This document shows positions 11,026-23,381 of a stretch of DNA of 64,000 nucleotides, in pieces. The notes under the pieces were generated by a model. It ran no database searches. It had not been told where the DNA came from and saw only the letters and a program-made list of their open reading frames with translations. The stretch covers positions 1,111,544-1,175,543 of the forward strand of contig NC_045151.1 of the NCBI RefSeq assembly GCF_008831285.2, read 5' to 3'. Each line of letters opens with the position of its first letter. Position 1 is the stretch's first letter. The position numbers and the translations under genes were made by a program. This DNA comes from Nymphaea colorata. Lineage: Eukaryota > Streptophyta > Magnoliopsida > Nymphaeales > Nymphaeaceae.

Positions 11026-14018
11026 TCAGCAGGGAAGGAGCTTCTTGCAATTGAGTGCACCAGCAAAGCGGGTGAGTCTGCTGACAAAAGTGCCGGGCTT
11101 GGGAGTGATCTTCTGGGCCTTGGTGTAGGGGTTCTTGAACTTCTTCCCCGACACCCTGAAGAATGCGCCGTTTTGGAAGTAGTCATTGCTTGAACTCCAT
11201 GTCCACTGGCTCCAAACGGACTGCGGGGCATATTCTCTCTTTGTCACCTGCCAATGTCATATCAGTAAATCATTGTTGAGGAGAAAAATAAATGGAAAAT
11301 ATGTCAAAATTAATTTTTTTTAAAAAAAGAGAAAATATTCGAGATTTTTTTTTTAAAATATCTTCTAGATTCTAGAAAATTTCTAGCTTTGTGGTTCGTT
11401 GCCACCGATCCTATTATAGTTACATTGACGCCAACTGCTCAAACAATTAACAAAAGAAGAAGGAAAAAGAGCCGATAAAATGAAAATATATAACAAAATT
11501 TAAAGACAAGAAGTCTCATAGATAAAAAACAAACAAGAGAAAGAGAGAAAGCTGAAAATGATCCAACAAAAAAAATACATCTAGGTACAATAATAGATGT
11601 AAAGAGTACAACAAAATATAAGAAAAAATGATATGTAAAATTAGAAATGAGATTTGTGCACCAAAACCCCTTAACAATGGATGTGACGTCGGCCTAAAGA
11701 TTGAAAAGTAAAACTTAGAGAGAAAGAGAGAGAAAAAAAGATTTTATGAGCGTGGATTAACGTTCATTTGAATGCATCTTTGGATGAAGAATTAGTGGTC
11801 ATGTTCTTAATTAATTAAAAATCTCAGTGCAAAAACGAAGAACAAAATAACATATAAAGATCTCAAAATAGAAGATTTCTAGACTGCATCGGTTACCTCC
11901 TTGGCGTAGTCAATGGGAGGGGCAACGAAGCGATTGCCTTCGCTTATGATTGTCGGATGTTGGCTGCCGCCGATGGCATACATCTGCCAGTGAGTATAGT
12001 CATTGTTCACTACATGGAAGAAACCCCACCGGCACCTGCCCAAACAAGAGTTGGATTAAAAAAAAATCCATTTTACCTTTCCTTAATAAAAAAAACCTAT
12101 ATTTTTTTTTATAATTTTTTTTTCATGGTAATTTTTGGTGAGTAAAAGATTTTTTTATCCTACCATCCAAATATAATTACATATTGAACTTTTAACCAGT
12201 AATGCACTTGTGTTTCATATTAAATAAGTTATGTTGAACACTAAAAATTCTTTCTAAGATTATGTGTTATGAAAGAACTGAAAAGTTCATGTATCAATGT
12301 ACTCCACATGACACCTACGGTGATGATAAACGGCTACACACCTGGGCATGCGTTGAACAAGGTTCCTTCCAAAGTGGTTGAATGCAAAGGTGACCTGCAT
12401 GATGGCATCTCTTGAGTAGTCATCATGTGCACCCATCAGACTCACCTGCACCACCATCATCATTAAACCTTTTCAATATAATTACATGATCATGTGCAGG
12501 GCATGATCTACGGTCTTGCAGCATAACCATCATAAGCATGGCATGATCACACACTACATGCGGTGATCTCTGTAAGCATCATGTGCATGATGGTGCACCG
12601 CATGTATAAGCATGATGAACTTTGCGTGCGGCATTCATGCATGGTGAAGAACCATCGTCCTCATTAAAACCCTTGAATATATGTCATTACATGATCATGT
12701 GTAGTGCATGATCTGTGGTCTTGCAACATAACCATCATAAGCATGGCATGATGAGAGATTGCATCGGGTGATCTCTATAAGTATCATGTGCATGATATTG
12801 CACCGCCATATATAAACCATCATTCATGCATGGTGAGAAGTTGAGAGGTAGTTAGGGCTTACCTCATTGTGCCTGGTGAAGTGATTGTTGGAGATGGTGA
12901 TGGCGGTGGATCCCTCGATGGCATCGATAAGGCCATCCATGCAATTGGACATGGAGTTGTGGTCGATCCAGATGTTGGTAGAACCGAAAATGGAGATGCC
13001 GTCGCCGTCGGACCTGGTCCTCAGGCCGAAGTGGCTTTGCGAATCTCTGATCATCCCACCGCCGCCGGCCTTGATGTCGTGGATGTGGAGGCCGTGGATG
13101 ATGACGTGGTTGACGAACTGGATGGTGAATCCGGCGCCGTAGGCGATGTGGACGTTGGCGCCCCGGCCGTCGATGGTCTTGAAGCTGTTGACGATGAGCT
13201 CCTCGCTGAGGCGAATGACCATGTCCGTTTTGAAGATGATCCAGAGCGGCCGGTCCTGGATGACGCCGTACCGGAGGGTGCCCTTCTTGGGGTTGACGAG
13301 GTCGTTGTCGGAGGGGTCGGTGACCACGTAGTAGCGCCCGCGCTTGCCGCCGAAGGCCTTCCGGCCGAAGCCCAGGGCGCAGTCCGCCAGCCGCTTCCGG
13401 TGCTTGCTCCACAGCGGGTCGCAGCGCCAGCAGCGGTCGATCGGATTGGTGGCCATGCACGAGCCCGTGTACCGTCCCAAGTTCCTCCTCGTGCTGTTGC
13501 CATCTTCCTCCCTGTTGCAACATCGACTTGTGGTCAGCCCGTTTATTGATGTTGATGGCATCTTACATTCTTACTTAGATTCAATCGCTTATATTTCCAA
13601 TCCATCGGCTTCCTAAGATCAATTGAGCGATTCAATTAAATTGCCTATATATCCATACATATTATGTTTAGTTTCGGAAATATATATATTTTAAAAAATT
13701 AAGAAACTTTAGATTGTTGAAAAAATAAGTAAAGAACAGTATAAGAGACATGGCATCCTTATGTCAGTCAGAAAATTAAATGATTCATGCAGGCTTAACT
13801 CAATATATAATTTTACGGTTGTTTTCAACAACGGGTTGTCATAATCTAGTTGATTACTGTATAAGACTGAATAACTATATATGAAAATCAGTTAAATTAG
13901 TTATAAGTCATCTGACCAAATTAGTATGTGATAAACAAGGTGATGTATAAATTTATTTTTGCAAACCAAATTGTTATGCAAAACAACCTTATGCCTAACA
14001 CTTCATAAGTTATAAATG

Positions 14019-14067
<49 letters not shown>

Positions 14068-14309
14068 CTGTGAACCTCATAGTTGAAATGGTTGGTGACA
14101 TTAAAGGGGTCGGCATGGTAGGAGTCGAGAGAAGCGTTGCGGGCAGCCTCGGCACGCATCTTCCAGTAGTCATCGTGCTCTGCGATGTTGCCGTTGACGA
14201 CGACGGAAGACACGCAGATCAGAAGTGCCAACAAGAAAGCCAGACGAGGCTGGTTATAAGGAAGAGCAAATGTGCCTTTCATTTTCTTCTGATCAGATGC
14301 AAATCTCAT
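11026..14309 (-). CDS. pectate lyase, PL1 family, pollen LAT56/LAT59-like (5 exons)
   Basis: Exons on the minus strand: 14309-14068, 13511-12863, 12445-12342, 12035-11897, 11247-11026. All junctions are GT..AG and the sum (1356 nt) gives 451 aa. A signal peptide lies at about 21-40 ([18 protein letters not shown]). A Pec_lyase_N-like segment ([19 protein letters not shown], then NVTNHF) occupies about 45-76. The parallel beta-helix follows, with the Cys-rich [10 protein letters not shown] (106-115), [10 protein letters not shown] (248-257), [17 protein letters not shown] (262-278) and the catalytic-type RxPxxR motif RMPRCR (329-334), then [10 protein letters not shown]. The enzyme cleaves de-esterified pectin (polygalacturonate) in the wall by Ca2+-dependent beta-elimination. 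The N-terminal domain and the close match to pollen-type relatives suggest pollen expression, but this is inferred from family, not from promoter sequence. The exon 2 5' half is strikingly GC-rich. Confidence 0.9.
12458..12845. repeat. imperfect tandem duplication inside pectate lyase intron 2
   Basis: Two copies of a ~200-bp unit (period about 205 between ATTACATGATCATGTG at 12481 and 12686). Each has the order TGATCATGTG..GCATGATCT, GTCTTGCA.CATAACCATCAT, GCATGGCATGAT, GGTGATCTCT, CATCATGTGCATGAT, CATTCATGCATGGTGA. The copies differ at scattered positions, so the duplication is not recent. It fills nearly the whole intron between exons 2 and 3. Confidence 0.7.
14021..14066. repeat. (GA)n microsatellite abutting the pectate lyase exon 1 donor
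   Basis: About 21 uninterrupted GA units end directly at the exon 1 splice donor. On the coding strand the intron therefore starts GTTCTCTCTC and runs straight into a CT tract. Confidence 0.9.
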
Positions 14310-15408
14310 GTATTTCGCCTGCTAATAGAAAGGAGGTGGCGACTGGTGCAGGGAACAGGGGCAGAATCTCTCTCTCTCTCTCTATGAGGAAGCTGCCATG
14401 GCAGCGATCGATCCCTCCAACCAAGTGAAAGTGGAAACAGACAGAGAGTTTGAAGAAGAAATGGTCCTTCCCATCTCTGTCTCTTACGCACCAAATATGA
14501 AGAGGAAGGGCAACCGTTCAAATCGGTCATATTTAGCTCCTGCTACATTGCGCAATGACTCTTGACTTTCTCTCTCTTTTACGAAGAGAGAGGGCAGCCA
14601 TTAACAAAATAAGCAGATCTTTTTTATCTAAGTCAAGACTTGTGGACGCCACACATGGTTGCATGGACAATACTACATATTGAAAAGGTTGGGGCAACCG
14701 ATCGATGAGAAACTTGAATCTTTAGCCGAGGAGATCGTATTCTTCTTGACACCACATTTCCTTGGTTCTTGTTCTCTTATATAATTTCACTTAAAATAAT
14801 ATATAAAGGCTATTAAAATCTGTGTTGCCCGGTACTCGAGTCCAGCCAGGACCAAGGCCCTAAATTTGGGTATATGCTATTGAAATCTGTGTTGCACCGC
14901 GCCTTGTACCCAATTCCAGCAACGGCCAATGCCTTAAATTTGGGTGTTGGGCCGGCTGAACAAGTTATTGGACTGGCAGAATAAGACCTTATAACTTTTT
15001 AAAAATTTTATTTTATTCAATATATATATATATAATGTTCTAGTTGAGTCTGGCCCATGCTGCGCAGCCATGAGGTTGGACCTGAGGTGTGGGTATAAAC
15101 TGCAACCTGACCTAAGCCCAACTACTTATTGGCTAAAATTACACTATTTCCTTGGGTGGTAGAAGGGTGCTCAAGCTGCCCCCCCTTAACAAGGACATCT
15201 CAAATGCGCGAAGCTGGTTATATACGCCGTGTATGAAATTTCATGTACCATTTTAATAATGATAAAAGTTGTCCATGAGTAATAATTTTTTTTCTGTAAG
15301 AACAAAAAGGAAAACCGCAAAAAGAATATTTTGGGATATCATCATGACCGATACATCTCTTTAAACAGTAAAAAAAAAAAACGTTTTCATTTTTTTGTCC
15401 TGCTCATA

Positions 15409-15720
15409 AAATTATCTCATAAATATTTGACTATTTCATAAACATTATCTCATATTTATGTTTAGTGTTATCTCATACATCCGTCTGTTATCCCATAAAT
15501 ATTTTATTACCTCATACTTATGTTTAACGTTATTTTCGTCTATAATGTCATTATCTCATAATTCTTTTGTTATCTCATAAACATTATTTCATACTTATGT
15601 TTAGCAGTATCTAGCACATCCATTTATCCATTTTATCATTATCTCATAAATCTTTTGTTATTTCATAAATATTATCTCATACCTATTTGTTATTTTATAC
15701 CTATTTGTTATCTCATACAT
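15409..15720. repeat. degenerate TTATCTCATA minisatellite
   Basis: The decamer TTATCTCATA and close variants (TTATTTCATA, TTACCTCATA, TTATCCCATA, TTATTTTATA) occur about 15 times in 310 bp. They are separated by short variable spacers, often AATATT or CTTATGTTTA. There is no fixed period, so this is an old, eroded array. Confidence 0.75.
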
Positions 15721-17094
15721 ATGCATATGTAATATTTGGGCATGAAAGTAAATGTGCTTATTGGTAATATTGTTCACATCCGGGCATATGTTCTTTACAT
15801 ACATAGGGGTGGCATACAAAACTTGATCTCCAAAATGTGAGGCCAAAATACAGAAATGTGAAACATTACAATTTTAAAAGGACAAGAAAACCCCTCATGT
15901 GATTAGTAAAATGACAAACACCCCCCAAAGAGCCACTTAGAGGGCTTGGAAGAGAGCATCCACAGTCTACAAAGTTTGTATGGTTGGTAGTTGAACACTA
16001 GAAGTGAAGACCTTTTGACCAGTACAGTAGAACCCTGGTATTATTAACATTGAAATATGTACTTAGGTTACATATTTTTTAACTATATTTAAATATTATA
16101 ACAAAAGAGATTCTTATAAAAGCCCAACAAAATACTGCTGTTGATTTGAAAAAGAAAAAGGTTAATACTAATTAATAATAAATGCCACGAGGCTTCATTA
16201 TTTTTTAAAATCTATCAAAGCCTTTAGAATGTTTACAATATAAATTTAGAATAAAAATAATTAAATACTTTCGGAACACAACACTGATTTTTCATTAGTT
16301 AGAAAACATGACATGATGTTGTCTATTTAAGTTTTTACATTATAGTTAAAAAACTTACATAGCATTTTAACTGTGTTTTAAAACAACTAATTTAAACATT
16401 ATCTTCTTTAAATTTCATTTTAAATTTTTTTACAGTAATACAAAACTCAAAATTGTCATTCATTTTCTAAGACTAATTATCTTACACATTAAAAAGTTGA
16501 GCATGTAATTATTTATTTTTGTTGGACCATTTCAATACTTCCAATAAAACGAAATTCAAGGCTGACATTGAAGCTATTTTCTTTTAAAAGGCTTTGTTGT
16601 TACCAAATAAACATTAGAATTTGATTTTATAGACATATTATTACACTTTATTTTGATGGCATTATCACCATTTATTGTTTATACTGCTTAGTTTCTACTT
16701 AAATCTTTTGAACTTTGTAACCTCCAAGAGCCTACTTGGGTCCTTTTTAGATAGATTTTGTAGTATGTAGTAATAAAATATGAAATTTGAAACACTTTCT
16801 CTAAATTTTAGAATATGTGTGAAGTATGATAACTTTAACTTTCCATGCCTGTAAAAAAAGTGATTCCCCAAATTTTCTTGCGTACGCCAAGAATAAGAGA
16901 CTAAAAGCCTGTAACTTTTTAGTTATTTATTATTATAATTATGTGATAATAAAAGCAATCAATCACCTAAAATGTTGAAATCGTCATTCATTTATTTCAA
17001 ATATAAGAGCACAATGGTTCATATATGAGACATTCAAAAATAGATAATGTATAGAAACAAAATTAACTTTACATGATCCATACAAAAAAGTGAA

Positions 17095-17129
<35 letters not shown>

Positions 17130-18071
17130 CAACATTTTCTTTATGCTTGCTTTTGAAGTGCATCCTGCTAATTATGGTACCAATCATGTTTGCCATGACA
17201 CAATCCATTTTACCATATTCAACCCATTTTATCAGTTCATCAAAATCATGTGGGCCACTGTCCCAACAACTTTGAGAAGCAGTAACATCTATTGCACTAC
17301 CTTCTGATACGCGGCTAGTAAATCGCTTAATTTGGTTCCATGCAACTTTCTAATATTTTTCTAAAGAATCTTCAACATAGAATACTTATTGAACTTGAAA
17401 TGACAAATATAAATAGCTCACCTTGTGCAAATCTACAGTTAGAGTTAGCAAGTGGGAGTGTAAACTCATAGTTTTCCCATCCTACAAAACGTTTTCATTT
17501 GAACAACATAAATCTGAATTCACATAATACTACAAGTCCATAGCATCTTTAATGGCACCATAAGTGCCTTTTCCACTAACTATGATGAGCACCTCTAGCT
17601 CTTAAAGAACTAGATATGCGTCAACAAGAATATTTTCCTTTTGGGTTTTCCTATTTTTTTTTCTCTTTTTGTGTGACAGTGAAAGCTGTTGATATTTCTT
17701 GAATATTATTGCCATTAACTGAGGACCATGTGGTACCCATTGAATTTTACTATCTCTTACTAATTAAATTGAAGTAACTGTTGCACCTATGGAGATGAAT
17801 ATATGTTATGAAGCATTTTGTATACAATAAAACTGTTTGATATGACTATCATTTTCGAAATTTATATGTTTCCTAAACTAATCTAGAAATTATAGTTTGA
17901 GCTTGTTTTCAACTTCATGTTGTGGATATTCTATGATGTTGACCTCTTATCTCTCTGATACGTGACTTGTATCAGCTATTAGAAAATAGAAATACAGAAA
18001 TAAATGTTTTCCACTAATACAAAGTTTATTAAAATTAATGAAGATAAGATATTTACCTATGAAATGAGTTT

Positions 18072-18157
18072 GATTGATTCACAGTAAAGTAACATCTATT
18101 GACATGAGTGATGAGATTGATTCACAGTAAAGTAACATCTATTGACATGAGTGATGA
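18072..18157. repeat. two-copy 43-bp tandem duplication
   Basis: Two essentially identical 43-bp units beginning GATTGATTCACAGTAAAG and ending GACATGAGTGATGA. No coding context. Confidence 0.9.
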
Positions 18158-19605
18158 AATATGTTGCAAAAAGCAATATCAATCTTTTCTAACATGCAAC
18201 CCTTTCTCAAATTTCCAATCTTTCCTTTATTAACTTACATAGTAGCATCATCATTCCCATATGGACTATTCAACCACATTTCCAGATTGTGTAAGTATAA
18301 AATTCTACATAGTACTTTTCCGCCAAGGATTCCCTGGACGACAAAACCTTTTGGATGGCTCTATTACCAATATATGATTTAAATTTCCTTAGATAACTAT
18401 CATCATAGAGAATCATAAATGATCAAATACAAGTAACTTTTTGAGAAAGAGAAGGAAAAATGTTCCTAAAGTACTAATAACAACTCTTGATAGAGTACAT
18501 CATTTGATATTTCACTTCTTTCTTGCAGTGAATAGGTAAACGTACTACTATATTAAAAAATGCAAGATGAAAACTCTTTTTGGATGGCACATTTTAGGGG
18601 CAACTTTGTTTCTTTTAATACAAGAACTTTTAAGGACAACTCCCTGAAGAAACTACACAAAAACATAATCATTAAGGTCACATTATTTGGTGTGATCTGT
18701 ATATGACCAATGGAAGCACCTAATTCATTAAAATATGACAAGTCATGAAGCTCAAACCTTAATAATTTATATTCTTTTATGTGAATACAACAAGTTATGT
18801 TAGTTAGCTATATTGAACTTTGATATTTTTTAGCACTTTATGAAAAGATATTTCTCACTTATGTGCATTATTGCTGAAGCAAGTTGCAAGTCAACATACT
18901 TTATGAATGCCTTAAAGTTGCACCAAATGAAGTGGATGTCCTATGAATATGGCTTGCATATAAAGTTGAGCAAATATTGTGGTTTTTCATTTTCATGCAA
19001 TATTCAACAATGTCGCAGTCATCATGCACATTTCATATGCATGTATGACATCTTGTACTGTAGTATGTTATACTCTCAATAAGGCATCATAAAAATATGT
19101 TCTTCTTCCTCCATCCACAAGGCAGAATACGACATATAAGGAGATCGTTTGTCCAAATGAAGCATAGTGGACTTCATCAAAGAATGTGTTTCTCGACATA
19201 TCAACGAGTCATTCATGACTAAGTTCTATGTTTTATATGATGTTATTTGTTGAAAATTGTAAATGATGTTTACAAGAATTTTTATGGCAAAAGAGACGAG
19301 CTAAGTAACGTTTGACACTCGATCATGATAGATTTGCATATGCAGGAACATCGATTATAGTTAATAATAATATTGCATGTAATATGAATGTTTAATTCTT
19401 TGATGCATCATATGGGTTCACATAAATTTCCTGTATTTTTTTCTACTTTGAATAACTGTAAATGCTTCAGTATCTTGTACCAGATCATTAAGATCAACAC
19501 TCCTCAATATCATCAAGATAGCACCATTCAAGATTTCTTGATTTGAAATGAGAACATAGTTATTACATGCCACCTAACCTGACCTGTTGCGCTACCCATC
19601 ATTTG

Positions 19606-19639
<34 letters not shown>

Positions 19640-20349
19640 CAGCCTGTTGTGCATAGAAGCTCCTTGGCCATTAAAATTTCATGCTATCCATAAATTTTGT
19701 TATTCTGTTGGGCAGATACTTCGTGTGTTATATATATATATATATATAGAAAAGCATCTTAGTAAGCAGTTAAATGACTCATGGAGAGATGCGTCACCTG
19801 GGTAGGCAAGAATAGAACCTTGTACTTCAAAATTTTGGTCTCCAGGTCTGAATTTTGCCGGTCTTAGGGAACGCAAACACTTCTTGACGTTGACTGATGA
19901 AAAAAGGCATCCGGCCGGATATCTGGTGATTAACAAGCTATTTTGTCCTAAGTTTGCACTTTGGTTGGTCTAGGATTTTGCCATATTTTCCGACGGATTT
20001 CAGGCACATGCCGTATGTTTGAGGATCTTTGTGTAAATTAAGAATGAGGGAATTACGTTTTAGACAAACATTTTTATTAAATAAATGAGAAAAAAAGTGG
20101 ATCATGGATCTGCCAATACAGAAGGAGAAAGTATGCAGTTCTTTTTTACTATTAAACGGCAGAAATTACAATTAGTCTCGCTATGAGTATTGCATTTGTG
20201 ACAATCCATGCTACACAAATTTGAATTTTCTGATCTCTATGTAGTGGCAAATCCACTATCCTTTACATCTCATAATCTTCCGCCTTGTGTTAATAAAACT
20301 AGTTATGTACACAACAGGTCTCACATTCTTCAGGGATGCTAGAAAAAAT

Positions 20350-20528
20350 TAGGGATGTGAATGGATCAGATTTGACACTATATCCGTTTTTCCGGATATT
20401 CATATACTTACATTCAAATTCATATTTGAATTCGAATGAAAAAAAAATTGATATCATATGCGAATCTGAAATCTGAATTTGTAGTATGAATCTGATTTTT
20501 AGATTAACATCCGAATTGAACCATAACC
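20350..20528 (+). repeat. foldback-family remnant (GGATGTGAATGGAT type)
   Basis: Starts TTAGGGATGTGAATGGATCA and includes TTCGAATGAAAAAAAA and TTTTTAGATTAACATCCGAA, both also present in the complete element at 43975-44384. The right terminus is not recognisable, so this is treated as a truncated copy. Confidence 0.5.
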
Positions 20529-21511
20529 AGTCCTGCCGAGCTAGCTCATGGGCAAGATATGGGACCAAGAAGGATTGAATTGGCAGTCTGGTACTAGTTG
20601 ACTGGGCGTGATCCAGCTACGTGGTATGGCTGCTATATCTGGTCAGACCAGTTTTTGGTAGACACCTAACAAAACCAAACATCAAACCAGCATGTTCTAC
20701 ATGGACAAAGTAATGCAAGTAAGGCATAGTTGGCTAATCCCATGACCGTTAAAATTTGTACCGGACAAACCAAGCATAGGACTCACTGGACCTTGAACTG
20801 GATATAAACGGATTGGATTTGGCCAATCTCCAAATGTATCCTTTGCTGGGGAAGATGTAACTAGGAGAGTAAACGAATCGGATCCAGGTTGGGAACTTGA
20901 ACCTGATCCAATCTAAACTCAACCAATCTTTCATGTAGCCTATTCCTATCTGTACCTTTTACGCTTCTCAACCCTGAATTTGATGAGTCTGTACACCTTC
21001 TTGTTCCTTATTAAAAGAATTTCTGGCTAAAAGAAAATTGGAGTTGAATTTTGTTTGGATTTGGATCAAGATTGAAAAGGATGGTAAGAACCTAGACTTA
21101 GCTTAACTTGGCGAATCAGATGCATTGCAGACACTAATGCATCCAGATTACGTAAACTATATTTTTCAAATGAGCCTAATGGGACATGAGAAAAAACCAT
21201 TAATGGAAGTCAAAAGAGAACTTGCTTTCTGGGTCAACATCTGATAATGACAGATGAAAACCATTCGACTGATTTTGCTTCCAGGTATCGAGGAAGCAAA
21301 GAATTTCACAAGTTTCATCTTAACCTCACATGAAAAGGTTGGAATAAAAGCTTGTTTCTTCCCCAAGTAAAGCTAGAGATCTTCTGTTCAACCAAGACCC
21401 CACAGCTTATATGTGCCCTCCCTCCCAATTTGTCCATTTCCCAAAGACAATTTGAAGGTTTAACGTCTACAAGGGGGCGACAACCTTACACAGCATTGGT
21501 GCCTTCTGAGT

Positions 21512-23087
21512 TTGGCGGTAATGGAGAAAGTTGGAGGAAGAATGTATCAGCCCGTTCAACGATTTGGGCCAGAAACTACCCATGAAGATTTCTTACCAGC
21601 ATATGATTGGGCCCAAGATAGTGATGGTCATATCCTTCTCATTGAGATTCCTGGTAATTATTGTCATCCTTGGACCTCTGCTGTTTTCTTTTATCCTGAT
21701 GGTGCATGTCTTCATTCGTGTGTGTGTGTGTGTGTGAGTGAGAGAGAGAGAGAGAGAGAGAGAGAATTAGACCTTCAAGCCTGCGAACAGCTTTCTTAGA
21801 CGTCAAATTGCTTTGACGGAACATGTATCTACAATTCTCATTTAAGGTCAGATCATGCGCTACCAACATGGGCTCTACAGCAGTAATACCTGCCATATTT
21901 TCTTTTTTCACCACTGTGGTGAGCCTCTGAGTCATGGTTTCCTTTCCTTGTCAGGGTTCACCAAGGAAGATGTCACGGTGCAGCTTGACAACTACGGTAA
22001 TTTAACTATTGGTGGACAAAAAAGGGTAAGCGACAGCAGATACAGGCGCTTCAAACAGGTTTTTGGAGTGCCAGAAGATGTGAACTACGAAAGCATTTCG
22101 GCGAGATTCGATAGTGGCCTCCTCTACATCATCCTGCCAAAGATCTTGCCAGCAATCAAGGAAGAACAAAAAGATGGCAGAGAAGGCAGAGGCAAAGCAG
22201 AGCAGGAACAGAATGACAAAAGCCAGCTCTCCGAGGAAAGAACAGAAGGGATAAGGGAGAGGGCTGGTGGACAAGAGAGGGCCAAAGAAGAGAAGAAAGA
22301 GAAAGTTGGCGGTGAAGAAGGAAGGAAGGAAGAAAAGAGAAAGACCGTTGAGCAGGAAGAGAAAAGAAGGGGAGAGAAGAGAGATGAAGTTGGTGCGGGA
22401 GCCCAAAGAAAGGAAAAGAACAGAGACAAGATCGAGGAAGAAGGGGAGACGAGGCAAGAAAAGAAAGAGCAAGTAGGTGGGATACGGCAAGAGAATAAGG
22501 GAAGAAAGAGGGTGAAATTTGGTGGAGAAGAGACAATAGGCAAGGGTCAGGACACGAGACAACATGTCGATGAAAAAAGGGAGCCGACGGAAGAAGAGAA
22601 GGAGGAAGTTGGCAGGAAGGAAGGAACAGGGGAAGAGAAGCGCGGAATAATTAATGGAGAGGCAACCAAGAAAGAGAAAATTGGGGGAGAAGGGGATGAA
22701 GTAAAGGAAGAGAAGAGAGAGAAAATCGGTGGGCAGATGGGAGTGAGGAAAGACGGGAGGACTGTTGCTGGTGGAGGAGAGATTGGAGGTAGGAGGGTTG
22801 AAGGAAGAGAAAAAGAATCTAGAAGAGAGAGGGAAAGTGTGGTGAGAGGAAGCGAAAACGGAGAAAACACCGAGGGCTCAACCGAGACGAGGAAGGAAGC
22901 AGAGGACTGCGGTATGGGGCTGAGAAGGATCTGGGAAAGTGCTGGGTGGAGACGCGCACTAGAAAGCGAGACGATTGGAGAAGTTCTCCAAGCTATGAAG
23001 AAAAACAAGGTCGCAGTTGCATCAGCTCTCATAGCTCTATCGGCTGGCTTGTACTTATCCCACAGGTTTAAGACAGCTGGTGATTGA
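21512..23087 (+). CDS. RTM2-like HSP20/alpha-crystallin-domain protein with C-terminal membrane anchor (2 exons)
   Basis: Exon 1 is 21512-21653 and exon 2 is 21955-23087. The CCTG|GTAATT donor and CTTGTCAG|GG acceptor restore the frame, giving 424 aa. The alpha-crystallin domain spans about 28-110 (YDWAQDSDGHILLIEIPGF, VTVQLDNYGNLTIGGQ, FKQVFGVPEDVNYESISARF, GLLYIILPK). A very long Lys/Glu/Arg-rich linker (about 115-370) follows, with degenerate repeats around EK.GGE and KEEKR, then a single transmembrane segment at about 400-417 (VAVASALIALSAGLYL) and a short tail. This order is the hallmark of RESTRICTED TEV MOVEMENT 2-like proteins, membrane-anchored small-HSP relatives in plants. In Arabidopsis RTM2 restricts long-distance potyvirus movement, but most relatives are not shown to do so. 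Starts at 21521 and 21542 are also possible. The intron carries a GT/GA microsatellite (21716-21766). Confidence 0.85.
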
Positions 23088-23381
23088 AGTAAATAACAGC
23101 GTCTGAATTTATACGTATAGATGTATTATTAAATAAAACATTATGCACAACCAGTTTGTTCTCTCTCTCTCTCTCTACAGTAGACACATACCATGCAAGG
23201 AATGACATATATCTATATATATATAGAGAGAGAGAGAGTAGGACTAAAAGGGACAAATAAAGCCCCCCAAATACAAGAATAACGATGAATGATGTAATTG
23301 GCTACAGGGGAAGTGTTCTATACATATTTAATGTGAGAAAGAGACCTGCATTATAAGCCTAAATTTGATTCATATACGTGT
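23088..23381. other. tail-to-tail intergenic gap
   Basis: A 294-bp gap between the stop codons of the converging RTM2-like (+) and alpha-amylase (-) genes. The two 3'UTRs must lie close together or overlap here. It contains ATTAAATAAAACATT (possible poly-A signal, + strand) and CT, TA and GA runs at 23160-23240. Confidence 0.7.

Larger units (their letters stand above)
14310..21511. other. 7-kb gene-free spacer
   Basis: No supportable gene. It contains the upstream region of the pectate lyase gene (14310 to about 14700, with a GA run at 14367-14383 and CT runs), low-complexity AT-rich sequence, a TTATCTCATA minisatellite (15409-15720), a 43-bp tandem duplication (18072-18157), (TA)n tracts at 17098-17126 and 19729-19748, a GA run at 19608-19636, and foldback-type remnants at about 20350-20530 and 20730-20930 (GGATGTGAATGGATCAGATT-like). 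Open frames such as 18840-19082 lack any recognisable domain. Confidence 0.55.

Noticed and set aside
12864..13549. Several long overlapping open frames on both strands (up to 226 aa)
   Set aside because: They are shadows of pectate lyase exon 2; its very high GC content removes stop codons in other frames. Only the frame with pectate lyase motifs is supported.
22002..23032. Long antisense frames rich in Leu/Ser/Pro/Phe
   Set aside because: They are the complement of the polypurine Lys/Glu-rich linker of the RTM2-like gene; composition explains the open frames.
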